From: Pseudomonas sp. Irchel s3f7
Lineage (GTDB): Bacteria; Pseudomonadota; Gammaproteobacteria; Pseudomonadales; Pseudomonadaceae
Assembly: GCF_900187615.1 (NCBI RefSeq)
Contig: NZ_FYDO01000028.1
Location: 29,496-93,495 of the forward strand
Length of the DNA stretch: 64,000 nt
Direction of reading: 5' to 3'
The notes under the pieces are model-generated. The model had not been told where the DNA came from. It was given only the letters and a program-made list of their open reading frames with translations, and did no database searches. A program made the translations under genes and the position numbers. How positions within the stretch are numbered: the first letter of the stretch is position 1; every line of letters begins with the position of its first letter. This document shows positions 41,973-51,455 of the stretch, in pieces.

Positions 41973-44222
41973 ATGTCGCACCAGCTTGCCGCCCGTTTTC
42001 GTTTTGCCTTGTGCCCTCTGGCGCTGGCCCTGCCCGCCGCCCTGCTGAGCCTCGCCCCCGCTGCCCACGCTGCTGAAACCACCGCCGAGAAAAAACCGGC
42101 CAAGGACGACGGCGTCCTGCAACTGGGCACGACGACCATTTCCGGCCAGGCACTGGGCGCTACCACCGAAGGCACCCGCTCCTACACCACCGGCTCGACG
42201 TCTTCGGCCACCGGCCTGCCGCTGTCGATCCGCGAAACGCCACAATCGGTGACGGTCATTACCCGACAGCAGTTGGACGATCGCGGCGTACAGAGCATCG
42301 GCGACGCACTGCGCAACACCCCCGGCATTTCGACGCAGAAGTACGACAGTGATCGCACCGAGTTTTCCGCCCGTGGGTTTGCCATCACCAATTTCCAGTA
42401 CGACGGCGTCAACATTCCTTATGACGGCGTGTACGGTGAAAACCCCAACAACGGCGACGACGCGTCCAGCCTGGACCGCATCGAAATCGTCAAGGGCGCT
42501 ACCGGCCTGATGACCGGCTCGGGCGATCCGTCCGCGACCGTCAACCTGATCCGCAAGAAGCCGACCAAGGAATTCAAGGCGTCGATCAGCGGCACCGTCG
42601 GTTCGTGGGACGCCTATCGCGGCGTCGGCGATATTTCCGGTTCGCTGAACGATACAGGCAGCGTGCGTGGGCGCTTCGTCGGCGCTTACTCCGACAAGAA
42701 TTCCTACCAGGATCATTACAGCCAGAAAAAAGACCTGTTCTATGGTGTCCTCGAAGCCGACCTGACGCCCGACACCCTGCTGACGTTCGGCATCGACAAA
42801 TCAAGCGCCACGCCGCGAGGTTCGTCCTGGACCGGCAACCCGGTGTATTTCTCGGACGGCGGCCGTACCGATTTCTCGCGTCACTTCAACCCAGGTGCCG
42901 ACTGGAGCCGTCGCGATTTCGACGACATCACTTACTTCGCGTCCCTCGAACAGGCCCTCGCCAACGACTGGAAGTTCAAGGCCAGCCTCGATCAGAAAAC
43001 CACCGATCACGACACGCGCCTGGCCTCGGCCAGCGGCGGCAACCCGGACCGCGCCACCGGCGAAGGCATGTTCCTCTACTGGGGTCGCTGGGAAGGTCAT
43101 CGCGTGCAGAACACTGCGGATGTGAACGTCACCGGTCCATTCAGCCTCGGTGGCCGTGAACATGAGTTGGTAGCCGGTTTCATGGCGTCCCACTCACGCC
43201 AGACCGGCTCGACCTACGACACTAGCGCCTTCGAAATGGTCCCGGGCAGCATCTACGACTGGAACGGCGACTTGCCGGAGCAGGACTTCCCGAAAAACGG
43301 CAAGTACGAGCGCACCCAAAGCCAGAACGGCCTGTACCTGGCCACGCGCCTGCACGCGACCGACGACCTGTCGATCATCCTCGGCAGCCGTCTGAGCACG
43401 TTCAAGTACAACGAAGACTATTCGTATTATCCGGGTGCGGGACTCGATGACACTCACGCCAGTTACAAGGAACATGGCGTGGTCACGCCTTACGCCGGTG
43501 TGGTCTATGACCTGGACGACACCTATTCGGTGTACGCCAGCTACACCAGCATCTACCAGCCGCAAACCTACAAGGATGCGGCGGGCTCAACCCTGGCACC
43601 GGTCGAAGGCGACAGCTACGAGGCCGGCCTGAAAGGCGCTTACTTCGACGGTCGCCTGAACGCCAGCCTGGCCTTCTTCCGCATCGAGCAAGACAACGTC
43701 GCCGAGTCGATCGGCACTAACCCGGTCACCAACGAAGGCATCTACAAAGCCGTCGACGGTGCAACCACCAAAGGTGTGGAACTGGAACTGGCCGGGGAAG
43801 TGGCCGATGGCTGGAACGTGTCGGCCGGCTACACCTACGCCCGCACCCGGGACGCCGACGAACAGCGGATCTACGGCTACCCGTTGTCGACCACCAAACC
43901 GGAACACGTCGTTCGCACCTTCACCACCTACCGCCTGCCGGGCGCACTGGATCAAGTGACCGTCGGTGGCGGCATCAGCTGGCAGAGCGCGTTCTACGGC
44001 AAGATCTACAGCCCGACCGTGGGCGACTACACGAGCATCAAACAAGGTGGCTACACCCTCGTCGACCTGATGAGCCGCTACGAATACAACGAGCACCTGA
44101 GCTTCACCGTCAACGCCAACAACGTCTTCGACAAACGCTACCTGACGGGCCTGGGTAACTTCGACACCACGTATTACGGCGAACCGCGCAACGTGATGCT
44201 CACCACCAAGTGGGATTTCTAA
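41973..44222 (+). CDS. TonB-dependent siderophore receptor without STN domain
   Basis: 749-residue outer-membrane receptor. After a signal peptide (ending PAAHAAETTAEK) comes the TonB-box/plug region without an STN domain, then the plug (ETPQSVTVITRQQLDDRG; DRIEIVKGATGLMTGSGDPS) and a barrel ending ...RNVMLTTKWDF. It is a close paralogue of the receptor at 31997. ATG at 41973 was chosen; the frame is open to a GTG at 41910 but the signal peptide fits the ATG. A Fur-like box and the shared leader block precede it. The substrate is probably a ferric siderophore of the same class. Confidence 0.92.
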   Translation: MSHQLAARFRFALCPLALALPAALLSLAPAAHAAETTAEKKPAKDDGVLQLGTTTISGQALGATTEGTRSYTTGSTSSATGLPLSIRETPQSVTVITRQQLDDRGVQSIGDALRNTPGISTQKYDSDRTEFSARGFAITNFQYDGVNIPYDGVYGENPNNGDDASSLDRIEIVKGATGLMTGSGDPSATVNLIRKKPTKEFKASISGTVGSWDAYRGVGDISGSLNDTGSVRGRFVGAYSDKNSYQDHYSQKKDLFYGVLEADLTPDTLLTFGIDKSSATPRGSSWTGNPVYFSDGGRTDFSRHFNPGADWSRRDFDDITYFASLEQALANDWKFKASLDQKTTDHDTRLASASGGNPDRATGEGMFLYWGRWEGHRVQNTADVNVTGPFSLGGREHELVAGFMASHSRQTGSTYDTSAFEMVPGSIYDWNGDLPEQDFPKNGKYERTQSQNGLYLATRLHATDDLSIILGSRLSTFKYNEDYSYYPGAGLDDTHASYKEHGVVTPYAGVVYDLDDTYSVYASYTSIYQPQTYKDAAGSTLAPVEGDSYEAGLKGAYFDGRLNASLAFFRIEQDNVAESIGTNPVTNEGIYKAVDGATTKGVELELAGEVADGWNVSAGYTYARTRDADEQRIYGYPLSTTKPEHVVRTFTTYRLPGALDQVTVGGGISWQSAFYGKIYSPTVGDYTSIKQGGYTLVDLMSRYEYNEHLSFTVNANNVFDKRYLTGLGNFDTTYYGEPRNVMLTTKWDF

Positions 44223-44247
44223 GCTGAACGCCTGAACCAAAAAGCCC

Positions 44248-44349
44248 TGTAGGAGCGAGCCTGCTCGCGATGGACGTCAACGATAACGCGCGCTGTCTGA
44301 ATGCACGCGCCGCGCTTGAGTTCTTCGCGAGCAGGCTCGCTCCTACAGG
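44248..44349. repeat. Inverted REP pair
   Basis: TGTAGGAGCGAGCCTGCTCG at 44248 and CGCGAGCAGGCTCGCTCCTA near 44326, between the convergent TonB receptor 2 and miaE genes. Confidence 0.88.
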
Positions 44350-44351
44350 GG

Positions 44352-44960
44352 TTATGCGGCGGCGGGTATGCCGCTGTGGAAGCGGAATTCCACATCCGGT
44401 GATTCGATCAGTTCCTGCTCGGCGGCGCGAACCTTGTCGATCACCTGGGCGATGTCCTTCGCGTCCCCGTACTGATAGGCCAGCTTCAAGTAACCCTGGA
44501 AATGCCTGGCCTCGCTCTTGAGCAGACCGAAATAGAACTTGCCCAACTCTTCATCCAGATGCGGCACCAGCGCCTCGAAACGCTCGCAACTGCGGGCCTC
44601 GATGAAAGCGCCCACCACCAGCGTGTCCACCAGCTTCACCGGCTCATGGCTGCGCACAACCTTGCGCAACCCCGAGGCGTAGCGCCCGGCGGACAGCTGG
44701 CGCAGTTCGATCTTGCGCCGCTTCATCAAACGCATGACCTGTTCGTGGTGCACCAGCTCTTCCCGGGCCAGGCGCGACATCAAATTGATCAGGTCAACGT
44801 GGGAATGGTACTTGGCGATCAGGCTCAATGCCGTGCTGGCGGCTTTGAATTCGCAGTTCTTGTGGTCGATCAGCAGGGTTTCCTGATCGGCCAGCGCGGC
44901 TTGGACCCAGCCGTCGGGGGTGCGGCAGCCAAGGAACTCGTGAATTTCGGGAAGGATCAT
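44352..44960 (-). CDS. miaE: tRNA-(ms2io6A)-hydroxylase
   Basis: 202-residue non-haem diiron monooxygenase that hydroxylates the isopentenyl group of ms2i6A37 in tRNA. The ferritin-like carboxylate/His ligands appear as REELVHHEQVM (ExxH), EARSCERF and SEARHFQGYL (ExxH). ATG at 44960 begins MILPEIHEFLGCRTPDGW; the frame also opens at 44984 with TTG. Monocistronic, divergent from the universal stress gene. Confidence 0.93.
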   Translation of the reverse strand: MILPEIHEFLGCRTPDGWVQAALADQETLLIDHKNCEFKAASTALSLIAKYHSHVDLINLMSRLAREELVHHEQVMRLMKRRKIELRQLSAGRYASGLRKVVRSHEPVKLVDTLVVGAFIEARSCERFEALVPHLDEELGKFYFGLLKSEARHFQGYLKLAYQYGDAKDIAQVIDKVRAAEQELIESPDVEFRFHSGIPAAA

Positions 44961-45121
44961 GGGGCTCACGGATAAAAGGTTCAAAACGAAGGGCGCCGAT
45001 TATACCGGCCTGCCCGCAGACCACCAGACGCCAACCGTTGATATGCATCAAGTCCCCGAATGCCGGGCAGCAACTATAGTTGTGCAACGCCGTGCATTTT
45101 TAATTTCAGGAGATCCCGATC

Positions 45122-45985
45122 ATGCAAGCCATTCGCAGCATCCTGGTGGTCATCGAACCCCAGCACTCGGAAAGCCTGGCGCTCAAACGGGCCAAGTTGA
45201 TTGCCGGCGTGACCCAGGCGCATTTGCACCTGCTGGTCTGCGACCCCAAGCATGATCACAGCGGCATGCTGAGCGTGCTCAAGTCCGCCTTGCTTGAAGA
45301 TGGTTACAGCGTCACCACCGAGCAGGCCTGGAATGACAGCCAGCATAAAACCATCGTCGATGTGCAGCAGGCTGAAGGCTGCGGGCTGGTGGTCAAGCAG
45401 CACTTCCCCGATAACCCCTTGAAAAAAGCCCTGCTCACTCCGGAAGACTGGAAACTGCTGCGGGCCTGTCCAACCCCGGTACTGTTGGTCAAAACGGCAG
45501 GCTCGTGGAAAGACAAGGTGATTCTGGCAGCCGTCGATGTCGGCAACACCGACCTTGAACACCGTCACCTGCACAACACCATCATCGACCATGGCTACGA
45601 CATCGCCAGCCTCGCCAAGGCTCATTTGCACGTCATCAGCGCCCATCCGTCGCCGATGCTGTCGGCCGCCGACCCGACGCTTCAACTGAGCGAAACCATC
45701 GCTGAGCGTTATCGCGATCAGTGCAGGGCATTCCAGGCAGAGTTCGATATCGACGATCAACACCTGCATATCGAGGAAGGACCGGCGGATGTGCTGATTC
45801 CGTTCCTGGTGCACAAGCTGCAGGCGGCCGTGACCGTGATCGGCACCGTGGCGCGGTCCGGGCTGTCAGGGGCATTGATTGGCAATACGGCGGAAGTGGT
45901 GCTGGATAAGGTGGAAAGCGATGTGTTGGTGCTTAAGCCGGCGGAAGTGGCGGATCATATTGATGAGTTGATCGACAGGCGTTGA
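45122..45985 (+). CDS. Universal stress protein with tandem Usp domains
   Basis: 287 residues with two UspA-like domains. The first (1-140) starts MQAIRSILVVIEPQHSESLA, the second (about 145-287) has the ATP-binding-like GTVARSGLSGALIGNTAEVV, i.e. G-x2-x9-G-(S/T) type, and ends VLVLKPAE. The layout resembles UspE. AGGAG precedes the ATG. I recall a related gene close to acnB in P. aeruginosa (PA1789), usually linked with anaerobic or stationary survival. No ANR box was found by eye upstream. Confidence 0.9.
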   Translation: MQAIRSILVVIEPQHSESLALKRAKLIAGVTQAHLHLLVCDPKHDHSGMLSVLKSALLEDGYSVTTEQAWNDSQHKTIVDVQQAEGCGLVVKQHFPDNPLKKALLTPEDWKLLRACPTPVLLVKTAGSWKDKVILAAVDVGNTDLEHRHLHNTIIDHGYDIASLAKAHLHVISAHPSPMLSAADPTLQLSETIAERYRDQCRAFQAEFDIDDQHLHIEEGPADVLIPFLVHKLQAAVTVIGTVARSGLSGALIGNTAEVVLDKVESDVLVLKPAEVADHIDELIDRR

Positions 45986-46008
45986 GTTCTTTGGTGTCGA
46001 TTCGGACG

Positions 46009-46085
46009 TCATCGCGAGCAGGCTCGCTCCCACATTGGATCTGTGTCGCTACAAATCCCCTGTGGGAGCGAGCCTGCTCGCGATG
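46009..46085. repeat. Inverted REP pair
   Basis: TCATCGCGAGCAGGCTCGCT near 46009 and TGTGGGAGCGAGCCTGCTCG near 46061, between the convergent stress protein and DUF1289 genes. Confidence 0.87.
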
Positions 46086-46088
46086 CTC

Positions 46089-46559
46089 TTAGCCGCCAAA
46101 GGCGTCTTTCAGAAACCCCGGCGCGATGTAGCGCTGGTAATGCGCCTCGGACAGCAGGAAAAATTCCCGATCAATGGCATCGCGCAGTTCCGGCAGGTTC
46201 CAGTCGCGGAATTCCGGCAACAACACCATGCCGTAGGCTTCCAGATTGTTGATGACCCGCGCGCCCCGGGCGATCAATTGATAAGCCCAGCAATATTCCG
46301 ACTGATGGGGCACGAAGCGAATCTTGCGTTGTTCCAGCTGCATTCTGAGCAGCACCGGGTCGAAAACTTCCACTTTGGCGGCCATTACCTGGGACAGCAA
46401 CTGCTCCAGACGCAGCCACACCGCGCGCTTTTCTTCCTCGTTGTAGCCGTTCCAGTGAATCACTTCGTGATGGAACCGCTTGCAGCCACGGCACACCAGG
46501 TCACCGTAGACAGTGGAGCAAAGGCCGACGCAGGGCGTCTTGATGGTCTGATTGGGCAT
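46089..46559 (-). CDS. DUF1289-domain protein
   Basis: 156 residues. The N-terminal TPCVGLCSTVYGDLVCRGCK segment, with four conserved Cys, then RFHHEVIHWNGY is the DUF1289 (possibly Fe-S or zinc) domain. A C-terminal extension of about 100 residues is particular to the pseudomonad members as I remember them. The function is unknown. ATG at 46559 begins MPNQTIKTPCVG; a longer frame to 46583 is possible. Divergent from acnB. Confidence 0.88.
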   Translation of the reverse strand: MPNQTIKTPCVGLCSTVYGDLVCRGCKRFHHEVIHWNGYNEEEKRAVWLRLEQLLSQVMAAKVEVFDPVLLRMQLEQRKIRFVPHQSEYCWAYQLIARGARVINNLEAYGMVLLPEFRDWNLPELRDAIDREFFLLSEAHYQRYIAPGFLKDAFGG

Positions 46560-46697
46560 AATAGGCAAAACGCGAAAAAGCAAAACAGGCCGGCATGGTA
46601 GCCCTTTGTCGAATATTCATCACCCCTCAAAGTTCGGGGCCAAAGCGCTCGGTGGCTCTTTGCCGACGGCCACCACCAAAGTCCAATAAACACTGAC

Positions 46698-46726
46698 TTA
46701 CCTTTAATTTTTTTTTGCCGTAGAAT
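46698..46726 (+). promoter_or_regulatory. Sigma70-type promoter of acnB (candidate)
   Basis: TTACCT (46698-46703) and TAGAAT (46721-46726) at 17-base spacing. A start near 46733 would give a leader of about 285 nt. An A/T-rich stretch fills the spacer. Confidence 0.45.
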
Positions 46727-46758
46727 CAGCCTGCCTTTTTAGGCGCCAATGTCCGTTA

Positions 46759-46896
46759 GAAGCTGTTTTCAAAGCGTCACGAGCACAGTCGTTCCTTCAG
46801 AGCGGTGTTGGCGAGGGGTTTTTCCAGCGGGGAAAAGCCCAACGCCAACCCTCATCAGCTCCCGTTCTGCAGGCGTAAAACTTTGAAAGCAGCTTC
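46759..46896 (+). ncRNA. Structured RNA in the acnB leader
   Basis: A closing helix pairs 46759-46774 (GAAGCTGTTTTCAAAG) with 46881-46896 (CTTTGAAAGCAGCTTC): 16 pairs, one of them G-U. Inside it stands a second hairpin: GTTGGCG (46807-46813) with CGCCAAC (46843-46849), a 2x2 internal loop (AG/AA), then 46816-46825 paired with 46831-46840, with a five-base loop. No U run follows the outer helix, so it is not a terminator. It ends 121 nt before the acnB start. It may be a cis-regulatory leader or a processed small RNA. Rest of 46560-46758 holds only the promoter and the DUF1289 start. Confidence 0.65.
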
Positions 46897-47017
46897 TGTA
46901 AGGAATTGTCGGTAATTCTGGCTAAGTGGCTCACAACGCCATGCAGCGCATGAGTACGGCAATTTCGGGATGAGCGTCCCGGACACCCATTTGGGACCAC
47001 TGATGAGGGTAATAACT

Positions 47018-49618
47018 GTGCTTGAAGCCTACCGCAAACATATCGAAGAGCGCGCAGCACTGGGTATCGTTCCCCAGCCGCTAAACGCCGAACAAACTGC
47101 AGGCCTGGTCGAGCTGCTGAAAAATCCCCCGGCTGGCGAAGAAGCATTCCTCGTTGACCTGATCACCAATCGCGTTCCGCCAGGCGTGGACGAAGCAGCC
47201 TATGTAAAGGCCGGCTTCCTGTCTGCCATCGCCAAAGGCGAAGCCAACTCCCCCCTGATCGACAAGAAGCGCGCTGTTGAACTGCTCGGCACCATGCAGG
47301 GCGGCTACAACATCGTGACTCTGGTAAACCTGCTGGACGACGCCGAACTGGCACCAGTAGCTGCCAAAGAACTCAAGCACACCCTGCTGATGTTCGATGC
47401 TTTCCACGACGTCGCTGAAAAAGCCAAGAACGGCAACGTTCACGCTAAAGGCGTACTGCAATCCTGGGCTGATGCCGAGTGGTTCGTGAAGCGCCCGACC
47501 CTGGCCGACAAGATCAGCCTGCGCGTGTTCAAGGTTACCGGCGAAACCAACACCGACGACCTGTCCCCTGCTCCTGATGCCTGGTCCCGTCCAGACATCC
47601 CGCTGCACGCCCTGGCCATGCTGAAAATGGCTCGCGACGGCATCGTGCCGGACGAGCAAGGCGTCACCGGTCCGATGAAGCAGATCGAAGAAATGCGCGG
47701 CCAAGGCTTCCCTATCGCCTACGTCGGTGACGTGGTCGGTACCGGTTCTTCGCGTAAATCGGCCACCAACTCCGTACTGTGGTTCTTCGGCGACGACGTT
47801 CCTTACGTACCGAACAAGCGTGCCGGCGGTTTCTGCTTCGGCAACAAGATCGCACCGATTTTCTACAACACCATGGAAGACGCCGGCGCACTGCCGATCG
47901 AATTCGATGTATCCAGCATGAACATGGGCGACGTGATCGACCTGTACCCGCATGCCGGCAAAGTCTGCAAGCACGGCACCGACGAAGTCCTGACCACCTT
48001 CGAAATGAAGACCCCGGTCCTGTTGGACGAAGTACGTGCTGGCGGCCGTATTCCGCTGATCATCGGCCGCGGCCTGACCGAGAAGGCGCGTGCCGAGCTG
48101 GGTCTGCCACCTTCGACTCTGTTCAAGAAGCCAGAAGCGCCCGTTGAAAGCACCAAGGGTTTCACCCTGGCGCAGAAAATGGTCGGCAAGGCTTGCGGCG
48201 TGACCGGCGTTCGTCCGGGCACCTACTGCGAACCGAAGATGACCACCGTAGGTTCCCAGGACACCACCGGTCCTATGACCCGTGACGAACTGAAAGACCT
48301 GGCGTGCCTGGGCTTCTCGACCGATCTGGTGATGCAGTCCTTCTGCCACACCGCGGCTTACCCTAAGCCGATCGACGTGAACACCCACCACACCCTGCCT
48401 GACTTCATCATGACCCGCGGCGGCGTTTCCCTGCGTCCGGGCGACGGTATCATCCACTCGTGGCTGAACCGCATGCTGCTGCCAGACACCGTCGGTACCG
48501 GTGGTGACTCCCACACCCGTTTCCCGATCGGCATCTCGTTCCCGGCCGGTTCCGGTCTGGTTGCGTTCGCCGCAGCTACTGGCGTCATGCCGCTGGACAT
48601 GCCTGAGTCGGTTCTGGTTCGCTTCAAAGGCGAGCTGCAGCCAGGCGTCACCCTGCGTGACCTGGTTCACGCCATTCCTTACTACGCGATCCAGGCTGGC
48701 CTGCTGACCGTAGAGAAGAAAGGCAAGAAGAACGCCTTCTCCGGTCGCATCCTGGAGATCGAAGGTCTGCCTAAGCTGACCGTAGAGCAAGCGTTCGAAC
48801 TGTCTGACGCCTCGGCTGAACGTTCGGCTGCCGGTTGCACCATCCAGCTGTCCAAAGAGTCGATTGCCGAATACCTGCAGTCCAACATCACCCTGCTGCG
48901 CTGGATGATCGGCGAAGGCTACGGCGATGCACGTACTCTGGAACGTCGCGCTCAAGCAATGGAAGCCTGGCTGGCCAACCCTGAGCTGATGCAAGCGGAC
49001 AAAGACGCTGAATACGCTGAAATCATCGAGATCGACCTGGCCGACATCAAAGAGCCTGTGCTCTGCGCGCCGAACGACCCGGACGACGCCCGCCTGCTCT
49101 CCAGCGTTGCTGGCGAGAAGATCGACGAAGTGTTCATCGGTTCGTGCATGACCAACATCGGTCACTTCCGCGCTGCCGGTAAACTGCTGGAACAGGTCAA
49201 GGGTCAGCTGCCAACTCGTCTGTGGCTGTCGCCGCCGACCAAGATGGACGCTCACCAACTGACCGAAGAAGGCTACTACGGCATCTACGGCAAGGCCGGC
49301 GCTCGCATGGAAATGCCGGGTTGCTCGCTGTGCATGGGTAACCAGGCACGTGTAGAGCCGAACTCTACAGTTGTGTCGACTTCGACCCGTAACTTCCCGA
49401 ACCGTCTGGGTGACGGCGCGAACGTCTACCTGGCTTCGGCTGAGCTGGCGTCCGTGGCTTCCATCCTGGGTCGCCTGCCGACCGTCGAGGAGTACATGGA
49501 ATACGCTGGCAAGATCGACAGCATGGCGGCCGATGTCTACCGCTACCTGTCCTTCGACCAGATCGCCGAGTTCCGTGAAGCTGCTGCGAACGCCAAGATC
49601 CCGGTCGTTCAAGCCTAA
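47018..49618 (+). CDS. acnB: Aconitate hydratase B
   Basis: 866-residue [4Fe-4S] enzyme interconverting citrate and isocitrate in the TCA cycle. The start is a GTG at 47018 (MLEAYRKHIEERAALGIVPQ), with GAGGG eight bases before; the frame is open 16 codons more but the family starts here. Domain order is the AcnB order: HEAT-like domain, swivel domain, then the catalytic domains. Cluster ligands are FIGSCMTNIGHF and GCSLCMGNQ; VGTGGDSHTRFPIG is the conserved active-site segment. Length agrees with E. coli AcnB (865). A strong terminator follows and a structured leader precedes it. Confidence 0.97.
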   Translation: MLEAYRKHIEERAALGIVPQPLNAEQTAGLVELLKNPPAGEEAFLVDLITNRVPPGVDEAAYVKAGFLSAIAKGEANSPLIDKKRAVELLGTMQGGYNIVTLVNLLDDAELAPVAAKELKHTLLMFDAFHDVAEKAKNGNVHAKGVLQSWADAEWFVKRPTLADKISLRVFKVTGETNTDDLSPAPDAWSRPDIPLHALAMLKMARDGIVPDEQGVTGPMKQIEEMRGQGFPIAYVGDVVGTGSSRKSATNSVLWFFGDDVPYVPNKRAGGFCFGNKIAPIFYNTMEDAGALPIEFDVSSMNMGDVIDLYPHAGKVCKHGTDEVLTTFEMKTPVLLDEVRAGGRIPLIIGRGLTEKARAELGLPPSTLFKKPEAPVESTKGFTLAQKMVGKACGVTGVRPGTYCEPKMTTVGSQDTTGPMTRDELKDLACLGFSTDLVMQSFCHTAAYPKPIDVNTHHTLPDFIMTRGGVSLRPGDGIIHSWLNRMLLPDTVGTGGDSHTRFPIGISFPAGSGLVAFAAATGVMPLDMPESVLVRFKGELQPGVTLRDLVHAIPYYAIQAGLLTVEKKGKKNAFSGRILEIEGLPKLTVEQAFELSDASAERSAAGCTIQLSKESIAEYLQSNITLLRWMIGEGYGDARTLERRAQAMEAWLANPELMQADKDAEYAEIIEIDLADIKEPVLCAPNDPDDARLLSSVAGEKIDEVFIGSCMTNIGHFRAAGKLLEQVKGQLPTRLWLSPPTKMDAHQLTEEGYYGIYGKAGARMEMPGCSLCMGNQARVEPNSTVVSTSTRNFPNRLGDGANVYLASAELASVASILGRLPTVEEYMEYAGKIDSMAADVYRYLSFDQIAEFREAAANAKIPVVQA

Positions 49619-49633
49619 CGTAGCAACGCAATG

Positions 49634-49671
49634 AAAAACGCCGCCCATCGTGAGATGAGCGGCGTTTTTTT
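49634..49671 (+). terminator. Intrinsic terminator of acnB
   Basis: AAAAACGCCGC (49634-49644) pairs with GCGGCGTTTTT (49659-49669), with an inner CATC/GATG helix and a T run. Confidence 0.92.
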
Positions 49672-49706
49672 ATGCCTGAAAATTCGCCAGTGAAGTGAGA
49701 GCTTTT

Positions 49707-49736
49707 TGTGGCGAGGGGGCAAGCCCCCTCGCCACA
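49707..49736. repeat. Perfect GC-rich hairpin repeat
   Basis: GTGGCGAGGGGG at 49708-49719 and CCCCCTCGCCAC at 49724-49735, four bases between. It is a REP relative (GTGGCGAGGGGGC type), common in the fluorescens group as I recall, and sits between the convergent acnB and sulP genes. Confidence 0.8.
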
Positions 49737-49752
49737 CAAACCCTCCCACCGA

Positions 49753-51405
49753 TTATGTGTTCCGTTTGAGCGCTTGCTGCACCGCTCCATCCACACTCAA
49801 CCCACTCAGCACCGCCCCGTTTGCCTCCACCTCCGGCAACGCTGCCAACACCGACTGCGCTTGATCCTTAAGCCGCGCCAGCATCAACCGCTTGCCTTCC
49901 TGATGCACCCGCACAAAAAACTCCTGCAACGCCTCAATGCTGGTGCCATCCAGGTCGGGGGACTCCTCAAGACTGAGAATCACCGTATGAATCGGTGTTT
50001 GCGAATGCCGGATCAAGCGCATCGCACCGCCAAGAATCCGCTCGACATTGGCAAAGAACAACGCCTCACCCGGCCGCACAATCAACACGCCCGGCACGGC
50101 TTGCGCCGTTGGATGGCGTTGCAGGTCGACAAAGTCGTGACCGCCATCGATGCGCCCCAGAATCTGGATATCCGCCGCCGACATTTGCTTGAGCATCAGC
50201 AGCACACTGATCGCCACCGCTACCAACAAGCCGTCCAGCACCCCGAGCATCAGGACCGCGCCCACCGCGCAGATCACCAACAGCCGGTCACGGCGCCAGA
50301 TGAAGTAGCGCCCCAACGGTTGCAGACTCAAGCCGCGCCCCAACGCATGAATGACGATGGCAGCGAGGACCGGTTCAGGTGTCAGGGCAATGTAAGGCAG
50401 GACCGTCAGCACAATAATCAGTACCACCAGCGCCGCCACGATGCCTGCCAGGCGCGAAGTTGCACCGGCCGCTTCGTTCGCCGATGTCGCCGAATACCCC
50501 GCCCCCGCCGGCATCCCGTGGAAGAGGCCGGACAGCAGGTTGGACGCGCCGAGGGCCAGCAAGTCGCGGTTCGACTTGACGCGATCACCATGCTTGAGCG
50601 CGTAGGAACTGATCGAACCATAAGACTCCGCGTACAGGATCATCACCATCGCGAACGCCAGTTCACCCAAGCGCAACCAGTCGGAAAACGGCAGCACCGG
50701 CAGTCTTGGCACCTCAAGGCTCAGATCGATCATGCCGATCAGTTTCACACCATAAGCCGGCAGGTTCAGCCACTGGCCCGCCGCAATGCCAATCACCACC
50801 ACCAACATCCCGCCCGGCAAACGCCGAAACCGCCCAAACAGCCATAACAAGGCCAATGCCGCCGCGCCAACCGCCGCCGCCACCCAGTTCCATTGCGGCA
50901 ATTGTTCAAGCAGTTGCGGCAGAAAGCGCACCAGGCTGGTGTCGGTCAAATGCACCCCGACCACGCTGGCGATCTGCTTGAGAATGATGGTCAGGGCCAG
51001 GCCAAAGGCAAACCCGCGCAACACCGGCTTGGCAATAAACGAGGTCACGCTGCCGAGTTTGAACAACCCGGCCAGCAAGAAGAAAAGCCCGGTCATCAGC
51101 ACCAGCCCGATGGCCAGCGTCGAGCGAAGCTCAGAGTCGCCATTGGCCAATGTCGCAGTGGCCGCCGCGAGCACCGCGGCGGACGACGACGTCGCCGAGA
51201 CAATCGCAAAGCGACTGGTACCCAGCAGGCCATAACACAGCAACCCGGCAAACAAGGCGATCACCCCGGCCTGGGGTGCCACTGCGGCGATGCTTGAATA
51301 AGCCACCGCTTCGGGCAACAACAGGCCGGCAATCGACAACCCGGCCAACAGGTCCTGCCAGCGACTGGGTCGTTCGGTGGAATGGGTAGTCGAGGCGCTG
51401 GGCAA
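49753..51405 (-). CDS. SulP-family inorganic anion transporter
   Basis: 550 residues: a membrane domain of 12-14 helices starting about residue 15 (DLLAGLSIAGLLLPEAVAYS, the family motif) and a C-terminal cytoplasmic STAS domain (about 435-550, with LSLEESPDLDGTSIEALQEF). It probably moves sulfate, bicarbonate or a dicarboxylate across the inner membrane. The frame opens at 51459, but those first codons lie within the terminator of the upstream gene. I chose the TTG at 51405, eight bases after GGAG. No partner gene is next to it. Confidence 0.88.
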   Translation of the reverse strand: MPSASTTHSTERPSRWQDLLAGLSIAGLLLPEAVAYSSIAAVAPQAGVIALFAGLLCYGLLGTSRFAIVSATSSSAAVLAAATATLANGDSELRSTLAIGLVLMTGLFFLLAGLFKLGSVTSFIAKPVLRGFAFGLALTIILKQIASVVGVHLTDTSLVRFLPQLLEQLPQWNWVAAAVGAAALALLWLFGRFRRLPGGMLVVVIGIAAGQWLNLPAYGVKLIGMIDLSLEVPRLPVLPFSDWLRLGELAFAMVMILYAESYGSISSYALKHGDRVKSNRDLLALGASNLLSGLFHGMPAGAGYSATSANEAAGATSRLAGIVAALVVLIIVLTVLPYIALTPEPVLAAIVIHALGRGLSLQPLGRYFIWRRDRLLVICAVGAVLMLGVLDGLLVAVAISVLLMLKQMSAADIQILGRIDGGHDFVDLQRHPTAQAVPGVLIVRPGEALFFANVERILGGAMRLIRHSQTPIHTVILSLEESPDLDGTSIEALQEFFVRVHQEGKRLMLARLKDQAQSVLAALPEVEANGAVLSGLSVDGAVQQALKRNT

Positions 51406-51422
51406 TCCGATGTCTCCAGGCG

Positions 51423-51455
51423 AAAAAAAACCGCTGCACGTATCACGTGCAGCGG
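51423..51455 (-). terminator. Intrinsic terminator downstream of sdaC
   Basis: CCGCTGCACGT-GAT-ACGTGCAGCGG on the minus strand (51455-51431) with eight T residues (51430-51423). It is an 11-bp perfect stem. It ends transcription from the SdaC gene just before sulP. Confidence 0.93.

Noticed and set aside
46759..46896. Intrinsic terminator or tRNA-like gene before acnB
   Set aside because: No U tract follows the outer helix and no cloverleaf with an anticodon arm and T-loop signature can be drawn.
47081..49648. An 855-codon antisense frame opposite acnB
   Set aside because: It mirrors the acnB codon pattern, has no family resemblance and no ribosome binding site.
49707..49736. Second terminator after acnB
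   Set aside because: The perfect hairpin is not followed by a T run on either strand and recurs as a repeat type; the true terminator is at 49634-49671.
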